Assembly (NCBI GenBank): GCA_022449455.1
Contig: JAKUPL010000018.1
Location: forward strand, 28,161 to 92,160
Source of the DNA: Alcanivorax sp.
GTDB taxonomy: Bacteria; Pseudomonadota; Gammaproteobacteria; Pseudomonadales; Alcanivoracaceae
DNA: 64,000 nucleotides
Direction of reading: 5' to 3'
Within the stretch, counting starts at the first letter, position 1. Every line of letters starts with the position of its first letter. Below the pieces are notes generated by a model. The model was given only the letters and a program-made list of their open reading frames with translations. It had not been told where the DNA came from and made no database searches. Shown piece by piece: positions 52,111 through 63,801 of the stretch. Both the position numbers and the translations under genes were made by a program.

Positions 52111-52193
52111 GAGGATAAGGCGCCGAGGGGGAATCCGACCGTCATCACCGGCCATAAGGGGCGCCAACGGTATCATAATTCGCCCCGCGTGCG

Positions 52194-52199
52194 TATAAT
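52194..52199 (+). promoter_or_regulatory. -10 element for ndk
   Basis: TATAAT, 54 bp before the ndk start in the gap divergent from sufB. No good -35 is seen at 16-18 bp upstream. Confidence 0.45.
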
Positions 52200-52252
52200 C
52201 CGCCGGCTTCAAAGACCCCAAAGACCTATGCAATTCTGGAGTGATCAGACAG

Positions 52253-52684
52253 ATGGCTGTTGAGCGTACCCTCTCTATTATCAAGCCTGATGCCGTGGCC
52301 AAGAACGCGATCGGCGAGATCCTGGGCCGTTTCGAGAAAGCCGGCCTCAAGGTCGTGGCCCTGAAGATGCTGCACCTGAGCCGCGAACAGGCCGAAGGCT
52401 TCTACGCGGAGCACAAAGAGCGTCCGTTCTTCGGCGACCTGGTGGCCTTCATGACCAGCGGTCCGGTCACCGTGCAGGTGCTGGAAGGCGAGGACGCGGT
52501 GAAGAAAAACCGTGATCTGATGGGCGCCACCAACCCCAAGGACGCGGAAGCCGGTACCATTCGCGCCGATTTCGCGGAAACCATCGACGAAAACGCTGTC
52601 CATGGTTCTGATTCCACCGAATCCGCCGCCCGCGAGGTGGACTACTTCTTCGCCGACGAGGAACTCTGCCCGCGCACTCGCTGA
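52253..52684 (+). CDS. ndk: Nucleoside diphosphate kinase
   Basis: A 143-residue kinase that equilibrates nucleoside di- and triphosphates through a phosphohistidine, here H117 in ENAVHGSDS. Start [15 protein letters not shown] has GGAGTGA upstream. First gene of the conserved ndk-rlmN-pilW-rodZ-ispG-hisS block. Confidence 0.98.
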   Translation: MAVERTLSIIKPDAVAKNAIGEILGRFEKAGLKVVALKMLHLSREQAEGFYAEHKERPFFGDLVAFMTSGPVTVQVLEGEDAVKKNRDLMGATNPKDAEAGTIRADFAETIDENAVHGSDSTESAAREVDYFFADEELCPRTR

Positions 52685-52713
52685 GTGCCCGGTCATTCCC
52701 TGGAGGTAAGCCA

Positions 52714-53897
<1,184 letters not shown>

Positions 53898-53901
<4 letters not shown>

Positions 53902-54695
53902 GCCCTACGCTTCGACAGTTCGTCCTCACCGTTGTCCTGGCCGGCCTGTTCGGCCTGATGGCCGGCTGCGTGACGGTCACCGAGGGCGGCAACCCCAACG
54001 AAGTGAACGTGGACGAGGCGGTGGCCACCCGGGTGGCGGCCGGCATGAAGTACCTGCAGATGGGCAATCCCTCCGAGGCGCGCCGCCATTTCGCCCGAGC
54101 CCTGTCGTTGAACGACAACAGCGCCCAGGCGCACAACGCCATGGCGCTGCTCTACAACTACGAGCGCGACGCCAAGCAGGAAGAACACCACTACCGTAAG
54201 GCTCTGGCCGCCGACCGCAACTACGCGCCGGCGCTGAACAACTACGGCACCCTGTTGTTCTCCCAGGGTCGCTACGACGAAGCCCTGGAAAAATTCAAAC
54301 GCGCCGCCAACGACCCCAACTACGAGGGCCGCGCCAGCGCCTTCAATAATATGGGGGCTACCTACAAGGCCCTGGGTGAGATGGACCAGGCCCGCGAAGC
54401 CTACATTCGCTCGCTGCGTCTGAACCCGGGCAACAGCCAGCTGCTGCTGGAACTGGCGCGGCTGTATTACCAGGACGACCGCGCCCGTATCGGCTGGGAT
54501 TATTACCGCGATTACGAGCGGCGCGTGCGTCCGCAGAGCGCCGAGGCCCTGTGGGTGGGCATCCGCCTGGCCGCCGCCCTCGGCAAACGTGACCAGCAGG
54601 CCAGCTACGAACTGGCGCTGCAGAATCTCTACCCGGGTAGTCGCGAGTTCCGCCTGTGGCGGGCCTGGCGCGACGGGCAGGAGGGAGCCGAATGA
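53898..54695 (+). CDS. pilW: Type IV pilus assembly lipoprotein PilW/PilF
   Basis: A 265-residue outer-membrane lipoprotein (lipobox LMAGC near residue 25) with six TPR repeats, for example [20 protein letters not shown] and [20 protein letters not shown]. PilW/PilF acts as pilotin for the PilQ secretin. Between rlmN and rodZ as expected, joined to both by four-base overlaps. Confidence 0.93.
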
Positions 54696-55624
54696 GCGAG
54701 GACAACGCCGCCATGCTGCCCGGTGAACGTTTACGCCGGGCCCGTGAAGAGCAGGGCCTGAGTCAGGAAGAAGTGTCCAAGCAGCTGCGCTTGTCGCTGT
54801 CGTATCTGAAGGCCCTGGAGGACGACGACTACAGCCGTCTGCCCGAGCCCACTTTCATCAAGGGCTACCTGCGCAACTACGCGCGCTTCCTGGGCCTGCC
54901 CGCCGAGGAACTGGCGCGGCGCTTCCAGCAGGAAGTGGATCAGCAGCGCGACGCGGAACACGAGCGCGAACAGCAGGCCCTGGAAGACTCGCCGCGCCGC
55001 CGCGAATGGCGGGTGCCGCTGGTGGTGATCCTGCTGGTGGTGCTGGCGGTGGCCGTGGGCTGGTGGCTGTGGCCCCGGGGCGAGCAAACGCCGGCGCCGG
55101 TGGAGTCGCCGTCTGAACTGTCGCCGCCGAGCGGGCAGTTTGGCGAACCCGCCCCGGACAATCCGGACCCGGCGCTGCCCGACGACACCGAGCCCATGGC
55201 GCCGGCGGATGAAAACCTGACGCCCTCCGGGGACGAAGGCGCCGGCCCCGCTTCCGAGATCGATGCCGGCCCGCAAACGCCGCCCGCCGCCGCGCCCGCG
55301 CGGCCCGGCAACAGCAGCGAATCCGCCGTGGCCGACGCCGGTCCGGCTGACGCGAGCGCCCCGGCGCAACCGACCGCCGACGGCGCGGACCGCATCAGCC
55401 TGTCCTTCTCCCGGGTCTGCTGGGTGCGGGTGGTGGACGCCACCGGCGCCACCCTCAGCCAGGGCCAGCGCAACGCCGGCGACACCCTGAACCTGGAAGG
55501 CGAGGCCCCGTTTCGCCTGACCGTGGGCGACGCCGCCGCGGTCTCCGCCCTGTCCATCAACGGCGAGTCCGTGTCCCTGCCCAGCCAGCGCTCCGGCGAC
55601 GTGGTTCGCGTCACCTTGCCCTAG
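54692..55624 (+). CDS. rodZ: Cytoskeletal protein RodZ (HTH and DUF4115 domains)
   Basis: A 310-residue inner-membrane protein: N-terminal helix-turn-helix (RRAREEQGLSQEEVSKQLRL), one membrane helix (about 107-127), a long Pro/Ala/acidic periplasmic linker, and a C-terminal DUF4115 domain (FSRVCWVRVVDATG). It links MreB to the cell wall machinery. Its TAG stop is part of the CTAG target duplicated by the MITE-like element that begins at the next base. Confidence 0.92.
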   Translation: MSEDNAAMLPGERLRRAREEQGLSQEEVSKQLRLSLSYLKALEDDDYSRLPEPTFIKGYLRNYARFLGLPAEELARRFQQEVDQQRDAEHEREQQALEDSPRRREWRVPLVVILLVVLAVAVGWWLWPRGEQTPAPVESPSELSPPSGQFGEPAPDNPDPALPDDTEPMAPADENLTPSGDEGAGPASEIDAGPQTPPAAAPARPGNSSESAVADAGPADASAPAQPTADGADRISLSFSRVCWVRVVDATGATLSQGQRNAGDTLNLEGEAPFRLTVGDAAAVSALSINGESVSLPSQRSGDVVRVTLP

Positions 55625-55888
55625 GGCCTGTTCACACTACTTGCATTACGCCTGTTGTGGCTAAAAACCCACCCATCAAGGCACGAGGAGAGAAGTTTGG
55701 TGGCTCCAAATGGACGACGAGTAACGCGGAGGGGTGGGTTTTTAGCCACAACCCGAAGGGCTGGCGCCTTTTTGGCCTCCAGCGTCGTTGTCGGTCGCTT
55801 ATTTGGAATGACCAAACCGCGCTCCTTCCGCCTAGCTGGAGACCAAAATGACACCCAGCAGGCGTGATGCAAGTAGTGTGAACAGGCC
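55625..55888. mobile_element. 264-bp MITE-like element, IS5-type ends
   Basis: Thirty-base terminal inverted repeats at 55625-55654 and 55859-55888 (outer end GGCCTGTTCACACTAC) differ at one position. They are flanked by CTAG on both sides (55621-55624, 55889-55892), a target duplication of the YTAR type used by the IS5 group. Inside is a second perfect 20-bp inverted repeat (55655-55674 and 55732-55751, TGTGGCTAAAAACCCACCC). No transposase; the small ORFs across it look incidental. It separates rodZ from ispG. Confidence 0.85.
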
Positions 55889-55958
55889 CTAGACCCCTTT
55901 GTTCCGCCGGCCACGGCGCCCATACTTCACACAGCTCGAACGTTTCAGGAAGCAGGTT

Positions 55959-57077
55959 ATGGAACCGGAACTGTCCATTCAGCGTCGCAAATCGCGCCAG
56001 ATCCACGTCGGTAAGGTGCCGGTGGGCGGTGATGCGCCGATCTCGGTGCAGAGCATGACCAACACCGACACCTGTGACGTGGACGCCACCGTGGGCCAGA
56101 TCCGCCGGCTCGAAGAGGTGGGCGCGGACATCGTGCGGGTCTCGGTGCCGACCATGGAGGCCGCCGAGGCCTTCGGCAACATCAAACGCCAGGTGTCGGT
56201 GCCGCTGGTGGCCGACATCCATTACGACTACAAGATCGCCCTCAAGGTGGCCGACGAAGGCGCCGACTGCCTGCGCATCAACCCCGGCAACATCAGCCGC
56301 GAGGACCGGGTGCGCGCGGTGATCGAATCCGCCCGGGACCACGGCGTGCCGATCCGCATCGGCGTCAACGCCGGCTCCCTGGAGAAGGAACTGCAGCGCA
56401 AATACGGTGAGCCCACCAGCGACGCCCTGGTGGAGTCCGCCCTGCGCCACGCGGAGATTCTGGACCGCTACGATTTCCAGGACTTCAAGGTCAGCGTCAA
56501 GGCCTCCAATGTGTTCATGACCCTGCAGGCCTACCGCAAACTGGCCAGCCAGCTGGAGCAGCCCCTGCATCTGGGCGTCACCGAGGCCGGCACCTTCCGC
56601 TCCGGCACGGTGAAGTCCGCGGTGGCCCTGGGTGGCCTGCTGATGGAAGGCATCGGCGACACCATCCGCATTTCCCTGGCCACCGACCCGGTGGAGGAAA
56701 TCCGCGTCGGCTTCGACATCCTCAAGAGCCTCAATCTGCGCAAGAAGGGCGTCAACATCATCGCCTGCCCGAGCTGCTCCCGGCAGAACTTCAACGTGAT
56801 CGACACGGTCAACGAGCTGGAAGCGCGCCTGGAGGACATCAACGAGTCCGTGGACCTGGCGGTGATCGGCTGTCTGGTGAACGGCCCCGGTGAAGCCCGC
56901 GAGGCGGACATCGGCCTGACCGGCGGCACCCCCAACAACCTGTCCTATCTGGATGGGGAAAAGAGCCACCACATCAAACAGGAAGCGCTGGTGGACGAGT
57001 TGGAACGCATGGTGCGCGCCAAGGTGGAAAAAATGCGCGAGGACGAGGCCAAGGGCATCATCGCGCGCAGCGAATAA
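55959..57077 (+). CDS. ispG: 4-hydroxy-3-methylbut-2-enyl diphosphate synthase IspG
   Basis: A 372-residue 4Fe-4S enzyme of the non-mevalonate isoprenoid pathway. Cluster cysteines lie in [10 protein letters not shown] and [12 protein letters not shown]; the N-terminal [20 protein letters not shown] is the usual opening. The ATG at 55959 (MEPELSIQ) has AGGAAGCAGGTT upstream. The MITE-like element ends 70 bp before it and may have altered its promoter. Confidence 0.97.
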   Translation: MEPELSIQRRKSRQIHVGKVPVGGDAPISVQSMTNTDTCDVDATVGQIRRLEEVGADIVRVSVPTMEAAEAFGNIKRQVSVPLVADIHYDYKIALKVADEGADCLRINPGNISREDRVRAVIESARDHGVPIRIGVNAGSLEKELQRKYGEPTSDALVESALRHAEILDRYDFQDFKVSVKASNVFMTLQAYRKLASQLEQPLHLGVTEAGTFRSGTVKSAVALGGLLMEGIGDTIRISLATDPVEEIRVGFDILKSLNLRKKGVNIIACPSCSRQNFNVIDTVNELEARLEDINESVDLAVIGCLVNGPGEAREADIGLTGGTPNNLSYLDGEKSHHIKQEALVDELERMVRAKVEKMREDEAKGIIARSE

Positions 57078-57100
57078 CCGTATTGGAACAAGGAGCACCG

Positions 57101-58378
57101 GTGAGCAAGAAGATCGCGTCGGTACGCGGCATGAATGATGTATTGCCCGAGCAGACCCCGCTCTGGCAATGGCTGGAGCAGCGCGCGCGCACGGTGCTGG
57201 CCGCCTACGGGTACCGGGAAATCCGCATGCCCATCGTGGAGCGCACCGAGCTGTTCGCCCGCGGCATCGGCGAGGTCACCGACATCGTCGAGAAAGAGAT
57301 GTACACCTTCGAGGACCGCAGCGGCGACAGCCTGACCCTGCGCCCGGAAGGCACCGCCGGCTGCGTGCGCGCCGCCGAGGAGCACGGCCTGCTGTACAAC
57401 CAGACCCAGCGGCTCTGGTACACCGGCCCCATGTTCCGCCACGAGCGCCCCCAGGCCGGCCGCTACCGCCAGTTCCACCAGATCGGCGTGGAAACCTTCG
57501 GTATGGAAGGCCCGGACATCGACGCCGAGGTGATCCTGCTCACCGCCCGCCTGTGGAAGGACCTGGGCCTGGCGGACCAGGTCACGCTGGAACTGAACAC
57601 CCTGGGTGATCCGGACGACCGGGCCCGTTACCGGGACGCCCTGGTGGCGTTTCTGCGCGAGCACCGCGAGCGCCTGGACGAGGACTCCAAAAACCGCCTG
57701 GAGCGAAACCCGCTGCGGGTGCTGGACAGCAAGGACCCGGGCACCCGCGAGGTGCTGCAGGACGCGCCACGGCTGGCCGATCACCTGGGCGACGCCGCCC
57801 GCGACCACTTCGAGCAGCTCAAGGCGCTGCTGGAAGCCGCCGGCGTCGACTACGTGATCAACCCCAACCTGGTGCGCGGGCTGGATTACTACGGGCGAAC
57901 CGTGTTTGAGTGGACCACCGACGCGCTGGGGGCCCAGGGCACGGTGTGCGCCGGCGGCCGCTACGACGGCCTGGTCCAGCAATTGGGCGGCAAACCCACC
58001 CCGGCGGTGGGCTTCGGCATGGGCCTGGAACGGCTGGTGCTGCTGCTGGAAAAACAGGGCCAGGAACTGCCGGGCCCGGTGGCGATCTATATTACCGCCA
58101 TGGGGGAAGTGCAGGCCCGGGCGCTGACCCTGGCCGAGCACCTGCGTGACGCGCTGCCCGGCGTCGGCATTCAATGCCACTGCGGTGGCGGCGGCTTCAA
58201 GAGCCAGATGAAAAAGGCCGACCGCAGCGGCGCCGGCTACGCCCTGATCCTGGGCGAGGACGAAGTGGCCGCCGGCCAGGTGACGGTGAAACCGTTGCGC
58301 GGGCAAGACGAGCAACAGCAACTTAACCAGAATGAGGTGGCCGACTGGTTGGCCGCCCGTTTGCACGAAGGGTACTAA
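57101..58378 (+). CDS. hisS: Histidine-tRNA ligase
   Basis: A 425-residue class II aminoacyl-tRNA synthetase. [12 protein letters not shown], the motif 2 segment [20 protein letters not shown], the histidine-binding [15 protein letters not shown] and motif 3 [10 protein letters not shown] are present, then a C-terminal anticodon-binding domain. Starts at GTG with AAGGAGCACCG before it. Between ispG and yfgM as expected. Confidence 0.97.
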   Translation: MSKKIASVRGMNDVLPEQTPLWQWLEQRARTVLAAYGYREIRMPIVERTELFARGIGEVTDIVEKEMYTFEDRSGDSLTLRPEGTAGCVRAAEEHGLLYNQTQRLWYTGPMFRHERPQAGRYRQFHQIGVETFGMEGPDIDAEVILLTARLWKDLGLADQVTLELNTLGDPDDRARYRDALVAFLREHRERLDEDSKNRLERNPLRVLDSKDPGTREVLQDAPRLADHLGDAARDHFEQLKALLEAAGVDYVINPNLVRGLDYYGRTVFEWTTDALGAQGTVCAGGRYDGLVQQLGGKPTPAVGFGMGLERLVLLLEKQGQELPGPVAIYITAMGEVQARALTLAEHLRDALPGVGIQCHCGGGGFKSQMKKADRSGAGYALILGEDEVAAGQVTVKPLRGQDEQQQLNQNEVADWLAARLHEGY

Positions 58379-58390
58379 GGAGAAACCGGG

Positions 58391-59026
58391 GTGGTCGATT
58401 ACATTCGCGACGAAGAAGAACAGGCCGAACGCATCAAGGAGTGGTGGCAGAAATACGGCATCGCCACGGTCATCGTGATCGTGCTGGCGGTGGGTGCGCT
58501 GCTGGGCTGGCGCCAGTGGCAGGAGCACAGCGCCGGCGAATCCGGCAAGGCCTCGGTGCACTATGAGACCATGATGCAGGCGATGGCCGCCGGCAACGCC
58601 GATCAGGCGCGCGGCGCCGCCGCCACCCTGATGGACGACTACGACGGCACCGCCTACGCCGACTACGCCCGCCTGGCCCTGGCCAAGCTGGCGGTGGACG
58701 CCGGTGACCTGAACGCCGCCGCCGACCAGCTCGGCGCGGTGGCCGACGGCGCCGCTACCCGTGAACTGGAATACACCGCCCGCCTGCGCCTGGCGCGGGT
58801 GCAGGTGGCACTGGGGGACCTGGATGCCGCGAACGAGCAGATTTCGCGCACCTTCCCGGAGGCCTGGCAAGGCCAGGCGCTGGAGCTGAAGGGGGACATC
58901 GCCAGCGCTCGGGAAAACTGGGACGCGGCCCGCGCCGCCTACGGCGACGCCCTGGAGGCCCTGGACGAAGGGGCCGGCCGGGACCGCGTGCAAATGAAAC
59001 TCGACGACCTGAAGTCGCAATCGTGA
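58391..59026 (+). CDS. yfgM: YfgM family periplasmic TPR chaperone
   Basis: A 211-residue membrane-anchored protein: one helix (about 24-41), then TPR-like periplasmic repeats. The conserved opening VDYIRDEEEQAERIKEWW and the WQGQALELKGDIASARENWDAARAAY segment identify it. YfgM works with the Sec translocon and chaperones. GTG start with AAGGAGAAACCGGG. Confidence 0.93.
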   Translation: MVDYIRDEEEQAERIKEWWQKYGIATVIVIVLAVGALLGWRQWQEHSAGESGKASVHYETMMQAMAAGNADQARGAAATLMDDYDGTAYADYARLALAKLAVDAGDLNAAADQLGAVADGAATRELEYTARLRLARVQVALGDLDAANEQISRTFPEAWQGQALELKGDIASARENWDAARAAYGDALEALDEGAGRDRVQMKLDDLKSQS

Positions 59027-59036
59027 GTCCGTATTC

Positions 59037-60194
59037 GTGAAATATTCCTTCTCCACCCCCGCGGCCGCCGTGCTTCTCTGCGTGATGGCGCTGGCCGGTT
59101 GCGCCAGCAACCCCAACGCCATCGAGCCCAACCCGCTGCCGGACTTCGACAAGCGCTTCGACGTGGACCGCCTGTGGCGCTCCGGCGCCGGTGACGGCGT
59201 GGACGAAACCGCCATGAAGCTGCGCCCGGCGGTCACCGCCCAGCGCGTGTTCGCCGCCGACATCCACGGCCGGGTCTACGCCTTCAACCGGGAAAACGGC
59301 AAGCGTCAATGGCGCAGCAAAACCGAGGACCGCATCTCCGGTGGCCTCTACGCCGGCTACGGCCAGGTACTGTACGGCACCCGTGAAGGCGAGGCGGTGG
59401 CCCTGGACGCGGAAACCGGCGACGAGCTGTGGCGCAGCCGGGTCAGCAGCGAAGTGCTGGCGCCGCCCACCAGCGACGGCCTGCTGGCGATCTTCCAGAC
59501 CATCGACGGCCACGTGCTGGCGCTGGACGCGGAAAGCGGCGAACCGCGCTGGGACTACGAAACCACGGTGCCCAACCTGACCCTGCTGGGCGGTACCCAG
59601 CCGGTGATCGAAAGCGGCCGGGTCTACGCCGGCTTCGCCAGCGGCAAGGTCGCCGCCATCGAACTGGAAACCGGCGCGCCGCTGTGGGAACGCCGGGTCG
59701 CCGAGCCCACCGGTCGCTCCGAACTGGACCGTCTGGTGGACGTGGACTCCAGCCTGCTGGTGGAAAACGGCGGCGTGTTCACCGCCACCTTCCAGGGCAA
59801 GCTGGCGGTGCTCGACTGGGAAAACGGCCGCCCCTACTGGGCCAAGGACATCTCCACCCACCAGGAAATCAGTTCCTACCTGTCCACCGTGTTCGTGGCC
59901 GACAGCGAGGGTCTGGTGCGCGGCGCCGAACAGCGCAGCGGCACCTTCCTGTGGCAGCAGGACAAACTCTACGGTCGCCGCCTTACCGGCACCGCCGTCC
60001 AGAACGGCCTGGTGGTGGTGGGCGACTTCGAGGGCTACCTGCACTGGATGGACAGCGAAACCGGCGAGCTGGTGGCCCGTTACCGGGACAACCGGGACGG
60101 CTTCGCCGATACCCCGGTGGTCTACGACGACGTGCTCTATGCTTTGAGCGCCGACGGCAAAGTCGCGGCCTACCGCATCGAAGAGCGGGACTGA
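59037..60194 (+). CDS. bamB: Outer-membrane assembly lipoprotein BamB
   Basis: A 385-residue eight-bladed propeller lipoprotein of the BAM complex. Lipobox LAGC (Cys22), then PQQ-like blades such as VYAFNRENGKRQWRSKTEDR, AVALDAETGDELWRS and VLALDAESGEPRWDYE. Starts at GTG ten bases past yfgM. Confidence 0.96.
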   Translation: MKYSFSTPAAAVLLCVMALAGCASNPNAIEPNPLPDFDKRFDVDRLWRSGAGDGVDETAMKLRPAVTAQRVFAADIHGRVYAFNRENGKRQWRSKTEDRISGGLYAGYGQVLYGTREGEAVALDAETGDELWRSRVSSEVLAPPTSDGLLAIFQTIDGHVLALDAESGEPRWDYETTVPNLTLLGGTQPVIESGRVYAGFASGKVAAIELETGAPLWERRVAEPTGRSELDRLVDVDSSLLVENGGVFTATFQGKLAVLDWENGRPYWAKDISTHQEISSYLSTVFVADSEGLVRGAEQRSGTFLWQQDKLYGRRLTGTAVQNGLVVVGDFEGYLHWMDSETGELVARYRDNRDGFADTPVVYDDVLYALSADGKVAAYRIEERD

Positions 60195-60200
60195 CCCTGA

Positions 60201-61610
60201 ATGAAACCCGTGATCGCCCTGGTGGGCCGCCCCAATGTGGGCAAGTCCACCCTCTTTAACCGCCTGACCCGCACCCGCGACGCCATCGTGGCGGACTTCC
60301 CGGGCCTCACCCGGGACCGCCAGTACGGCGACGGCAAACTGGGCGAGCGCCCCTACACGGTGGTGGACACCGGCGGCATCGGCGAGAGCGAGGAAGGCAT
60401 CGACCGGCCGATGACCGACCAGGCCCTGCAGGCCGTGGGCGAGGCCGACGTGGTGCTGTTCCTGGTGGACGGCCGCGCCGGCCTCACCGCCGCCGACGAA
60501 CAGGTGGCCGCCGCCCTGCGCAAGCTGCCCAAGCCGGTGTTCCTGGCGGTCAACAAGACCGACGGCCTGGACCCGGAAACCGCCATGGCGGATTTCTACG
60601 CCCTGGGCCTCACCGACCTGTTCCCGATCGCCGCCGCCCACGGCCGCGGCGTGCGCGCCATGATGGACGCGGTGCTCAAGGATTTCCCCGAGGCGGAAGA
60701 GAGCGACGGCGCCCCGGAAGACCCGGACACCGTGCGGGTGGCGGTGCTGGGCCGCCCCAACGTGGGCAAGTCCACGCTGATCAACCGCATCCTCGGCGAG
60801 GAGCGGGTGATCGTCTACGACCACGCCGGCACCACCCGCGACAGCATCGAGGTGCCGTTCACCCGCCAGCCCCGCGACGGCGGCGAGGCCCGTGACTACG
60901 TGCTGATCGACACCGCCGGCATCCGCCGCCGGGGCAAGGTCCACGAAACCGTGGAAAAGTTCTCCGTGATCAAGGCCCTGCAGGCGGTGGAAGCGGCCCA
61001 GGTGGTGGTGCTGGTGGTGGACGCCCGCGACGGCATCACCGACCAGGACCTGCACCTGATCGGCTATACCATCGAAGCCGGCCGCGCCCTGGTGGTGGCG
61101 GTCAACAAATGGGACAACCTGGAAAGCGACCACAAGGACTGGGTCAAGCGGGAAGTGGGGCGGCGCCTGCACTTCGCGCCCTGGGTCAAAGTGCATTACA
61201 TCTCGGCACTGCACGGCACCGGCGTGGGGGACCTGTTCGCCTTTGTCGAGCGGGCCTGGGACTCCGCCTTCATCAAGCTGGGCAGCAACGCCCTGACCCG
61301 CATGCTGGAGGACATCACCGGCTCGCACCCGCCGCCGCGCAACGGCCGCTTCCGCGCCAAGCTGCGCTACGCGCACCTGGGCGGCTCCAACCCGCCCACG
61401 GTGGTGATCCACGGCAACCGCACCGAGTCGTTACCGAACAGCTACCAGCGTTATCTGGAAAACCGCTTCCGGGAGCTGTTAAAAATCGAAGGGTCGCCGA
61501 TCCGGCTGGAGCTGAAATCCGGCGACAACCCGTTCGAGGGCCGCAAGAACACGCTCACCGAACGGCAGATCAAACGCAAACGCCGCATGATGAAGCACGT
61601 TAAGAAATAG
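60201..61610 (+). CDS. der: Ribosome assembly GTPase Der (EngA)
   Basis: A 469-residue GTPase with two tandem G domains: P-loops GRPNVGKST near residue 9 and again near 187, DTGGI/DTAGI switch II, and NKTD/NKWD base-recognition motifs, then a KH-like domain ending in [16 protein letters not shown]. Acts in 50S subunit maturation. Six bases after bamB. Confidence 0.98.
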   Translation: MKPVIALVGRPNVGKSTLFNRLTRTRDAIVADFPGLTRDRQYGDGKLGERPYTVVDTGGIGESEEGIDRPMTDQALQAVGEADVVLFLVDGRAGLTAADEQVAAALRKLPKPVFLAVNKTDGLDPETAMADFYALGLTDLFPIAAAHGRGVRAMMDAVLKDFPEAEESDGAPEDPDTVRVAVLGRPNVGKSTLINRILGEERVIVYDHAGTTRDSIEVPFTRQPRDGGEARDYVLIDTAGIRRRGKVHETVEKFSVIKALQAVEAAQVVVLVVDARDGITDQDLHLIGYTIEAGRALVVAVNKWDNLESDHKDWVKREVGRRLHFAPWVKVHYISALHGTGVGDLFAFVERAWDSAFIKLGSNALTRMLEDITGSHPPPRNGRFRAKLRYAHLGGSNPPTVVIHGNRTESLPNSYQRYLENRFRELLKIEGSPIRLELKSGDNPFEGRKNTLTERQIKRKRRMMKHVKK

Positions 61611-61638
61611 GCGGCCGCCGGTCGTCTGGGGGGACTTC

Positions 61639-63765
61639 GTGAGACGCATTGGGGGATGCGCGCTGCTGGCACTGGGGCTGTCGGCGGCGCCGGCCTGGGG
61701 GCAATTCGACGACACGCAGGGCGCGGTGCCCCGGGTGCTGACCCCGGCACGCCTGGACCAGCCCATCTCCGAAGTGCCCGCCAGCGTCACCGTCATCGAC
61801 CGCGAACTGATCCTCGCCAGCGGCGCCCGCGAACTCTATGAAGTGATGCGCCTGGTGCCGGGCATGAGCGTGGCCAAGGCCGACGGCAACCTGCCCTCGG
61901 TGGCCTACCACGGCACCCAGGCCCGTGATCAGCGCCGCATGCTGGTGCTGCTGGACGGCCGCAGCGTCTACCAACCGGGCTTCGCCCGGGTCAACTGGAA
62001 CGCCATTCCGGTGGCCCTGGAGGACGTGGAGCGCATCGAGGTGACGCGCGGCCCGGCCTCCGCCGCCTACGGCGCCAACGCCTTCACCGGCGTCATCAAC
62101 ATCATCACCCGCGACCCCCGCGACGTGGAGGGGCAGCAGGCCCGTCTGCGCGCCGGCAACAACGGCATCCGCGATGCCCGCGTGGCCGCCAGCCGCCAGT
62201 TCGACGGCGGGGCCTGGCGGCTCAGCGTCAACGACCAGCGCGACGACGGCTACGACGCCGACATCCCGCCCCTGGACACCGGCGACCGCAAGCACGTCAC
62301 CACCCTCAACGGTCGCGCGGTGTGGGAACCGGGCGCCCGGGATACCCTGACCCTGCACGCCGGCGGCAGCCGCACCCGCCTGGACCGGCCCTACGAAAGC
62401 GGCCTGCAGGCGCTCGGCGACTACACCGACGAAAGCGTCGAGCGCGCCGACCGGGTATTCGTCGGCCTGGACTGGCAGCGCCAGTTTTCTTCCCGCCACC
62501 AGCTCAAGGTCAGCTTCTACGCCCAGCACAATAACGAAGACACCAACCTGGACCTGTGCTATTTCGACCCGCTCACCGGCAGCCCCGGCCCGGGCGGCGG
62601 CCTGTTCTTTTCCAAGGAACTGCGCGACCACTATCTGGCCAACGGCGGCGATGTGATGCAAACCCTGGGCACCGCCGCCGCCGACCCGGCGATCCAGAAC
62701 CGCTACGCCACGCTGCTGGCCAATGGTGGCGAGCCGTTCTGTGGTACCGCCTGGCTGGACGTCAGCGAAACCCGCTACGACCTGGAGATCCAGGACACCC
62801 TGCAGTTCAGTGAGTGGGCGCGGCTGGTGGCCGGCGTCAATGTGCGTCACGACCGGGGCCAGTCCCAGGCGTTCGTGTCCGGCACCGCGGAGAACGTGAG
62901 CCGCCGGCTGTTCGCCAACCTGGCGCTGCAGCCGCTGCCGCCGGTGACCGTCAACCTGGGCGGTTTCTGGGAGTACGATGAGATCAGCGGCGAGCACTTC
63001 AGCCCGCGCGCCGGCGTCAACTGGGAGGTGCTGCCCGGCCACACCCTGCGCGCGGTCTATGCCCGCGCACTGCGCACTCCGGACATCTACGAAGATCAGG
63101 CCAACATCAACCTGGCGATCCACGATCTGCCCGCCAGCTACGCCGACCGGCAGGCGCTGCTGGGCTGGGCGCCGGCCTATTTCTTCATCACCCAGCAAAG
63201 CCCGGGCAGTCTCAAACCGGAACGTATCCGTTCCCGGGAGCTGGGCTACTACGGCCGCTTCACCGCCGGCGCCCTGGGCGCGGTGGAACTGGACGTGCGC
63301 TACTTCCAGGAAGAGCTCTGGGACCTGGTGAGCGGCGCCCTCAACCCGTTCAACTTTGAGCCGCTCAACGACGGCGAGGTGCGTCACCGGGGCTCCGAAG
63401 CGCAGCTGAGCTGGCGGCCCGCCGCCCGCCACCTGCTGCGCCTCACCGGCGCCCACATTCACACCGACACCGAGCAGGGCGCCGAGCAGCGCTTCGCCGC
63501 CCGCGACAGCGCCGGCGCCCTTTGGTATTGGCGGTTGGGCGGCGGTTGGTGGTGGTCCACCGCCTACCACCTGGCGCGGGATTACAACGATTACCCCTTT
63601 GAACGGATCGACGCGCAGATCGGCCGGCGCCAGCGCCTGGCCGGCACGGAACTGGAATGGCGCCTGCTATTGCAGCACCCTCTGAACGACGAACCCGTGG
63701 TGTTCGAGGAAAACCGGTATCAGGACGATCCACGCTACTGGCTCACGGTCACCGTGAACTTCTGA
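61639..63765 (+). CDS. TonB-dependent receptor
   Basis: A 708-residue outer-membrane receptor: signal peptide (about 1-22), plug domain (ISEVPASVTVIDRELILASG, GPASAAYGANAFTGVINIIT) and a 22-strand barrel ending in a C-terminal phenylalanine (WLTVTVNF). An N-terminal cysteine (GGC) is within the signal and is probably not a lipobox. Substrate unknown; similar receptors carry siderophores, cobalamin or copper. Starts at GTG after GGGGGGACTTC. Confidence 0.9.
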   Translation: MRRIGGCALLALGLSAAPAWGQFDDTQGAVPRVLTPARLDQPISEVPASVTVIDRELILASGARELYEVMRLVPGMSVAKADGNLPSVAYHGTQARDQRRMLVLLDGRSVYQPGFARVNWNAIPVALEDVERIEVTRGPASAAYGANAFTGVINIITRDPRDVEGQQARLRAGNNGIRDARVAASRQFDGGAWRLSVNDQRDDGYDADIPPLDTGDRKHVTTLNGRAVWEPGARDTLTLHAGGSRTRLDRPYESGLQALGDYTDESVERADRVFVGLDWQRQFSSRHQLKVSFYAQHNNEDTNLDLCYFDPLTGSPGPGGGLFFSKELRDHYLANGGDVMQTLGTAAADPAIQNRYATLLANGGEPFCGTAWLDVSETRYDLEIQDTLQFSEWARLVAGVNVRHDRGQSQAFVSGTAENVSRRLFANLALQPLPPVTVNLGGFWEYDEISGEHFSPRAGVNWEVLPGHTLRAVYARALRTPDIYEDQANINLAIHDLPASYADRQALLGWAPAYFFITQQSPGSLKPERIRSRELGYYGRFTAGALGAVELDVRYFQEELWDLVSGALNPFNFEPLNDGEVRHRGSEAQLSWRPAARHLLRLTGAHIHTDTEQGAEQRFAARDSAGALWYWRLGGGWWWSTAYHLARDYNDYPFERIDAQIGRRQRLAGTELEWRLLLQHPLNDEPVVFEENRYQDDPRYWLTVTVNF

Positions 63766-63801
63766 CAGCGAACCGGGCATGGGGCCCGGGAAGGAACCGG
63801 C

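Noticed and set aside
55655..55867. ORFs of 64 and 70 codons within the MITE-like element
   Set aside because: They span its inverted repeats in both frames and have no ribosome-binding site.
56945..61412. Two very long minus-strand frames (772 and 885 codons) opposite hisS, bamB and der
   Set aside because: Both are shadows of conserved essential genes and show no recognisable domains.
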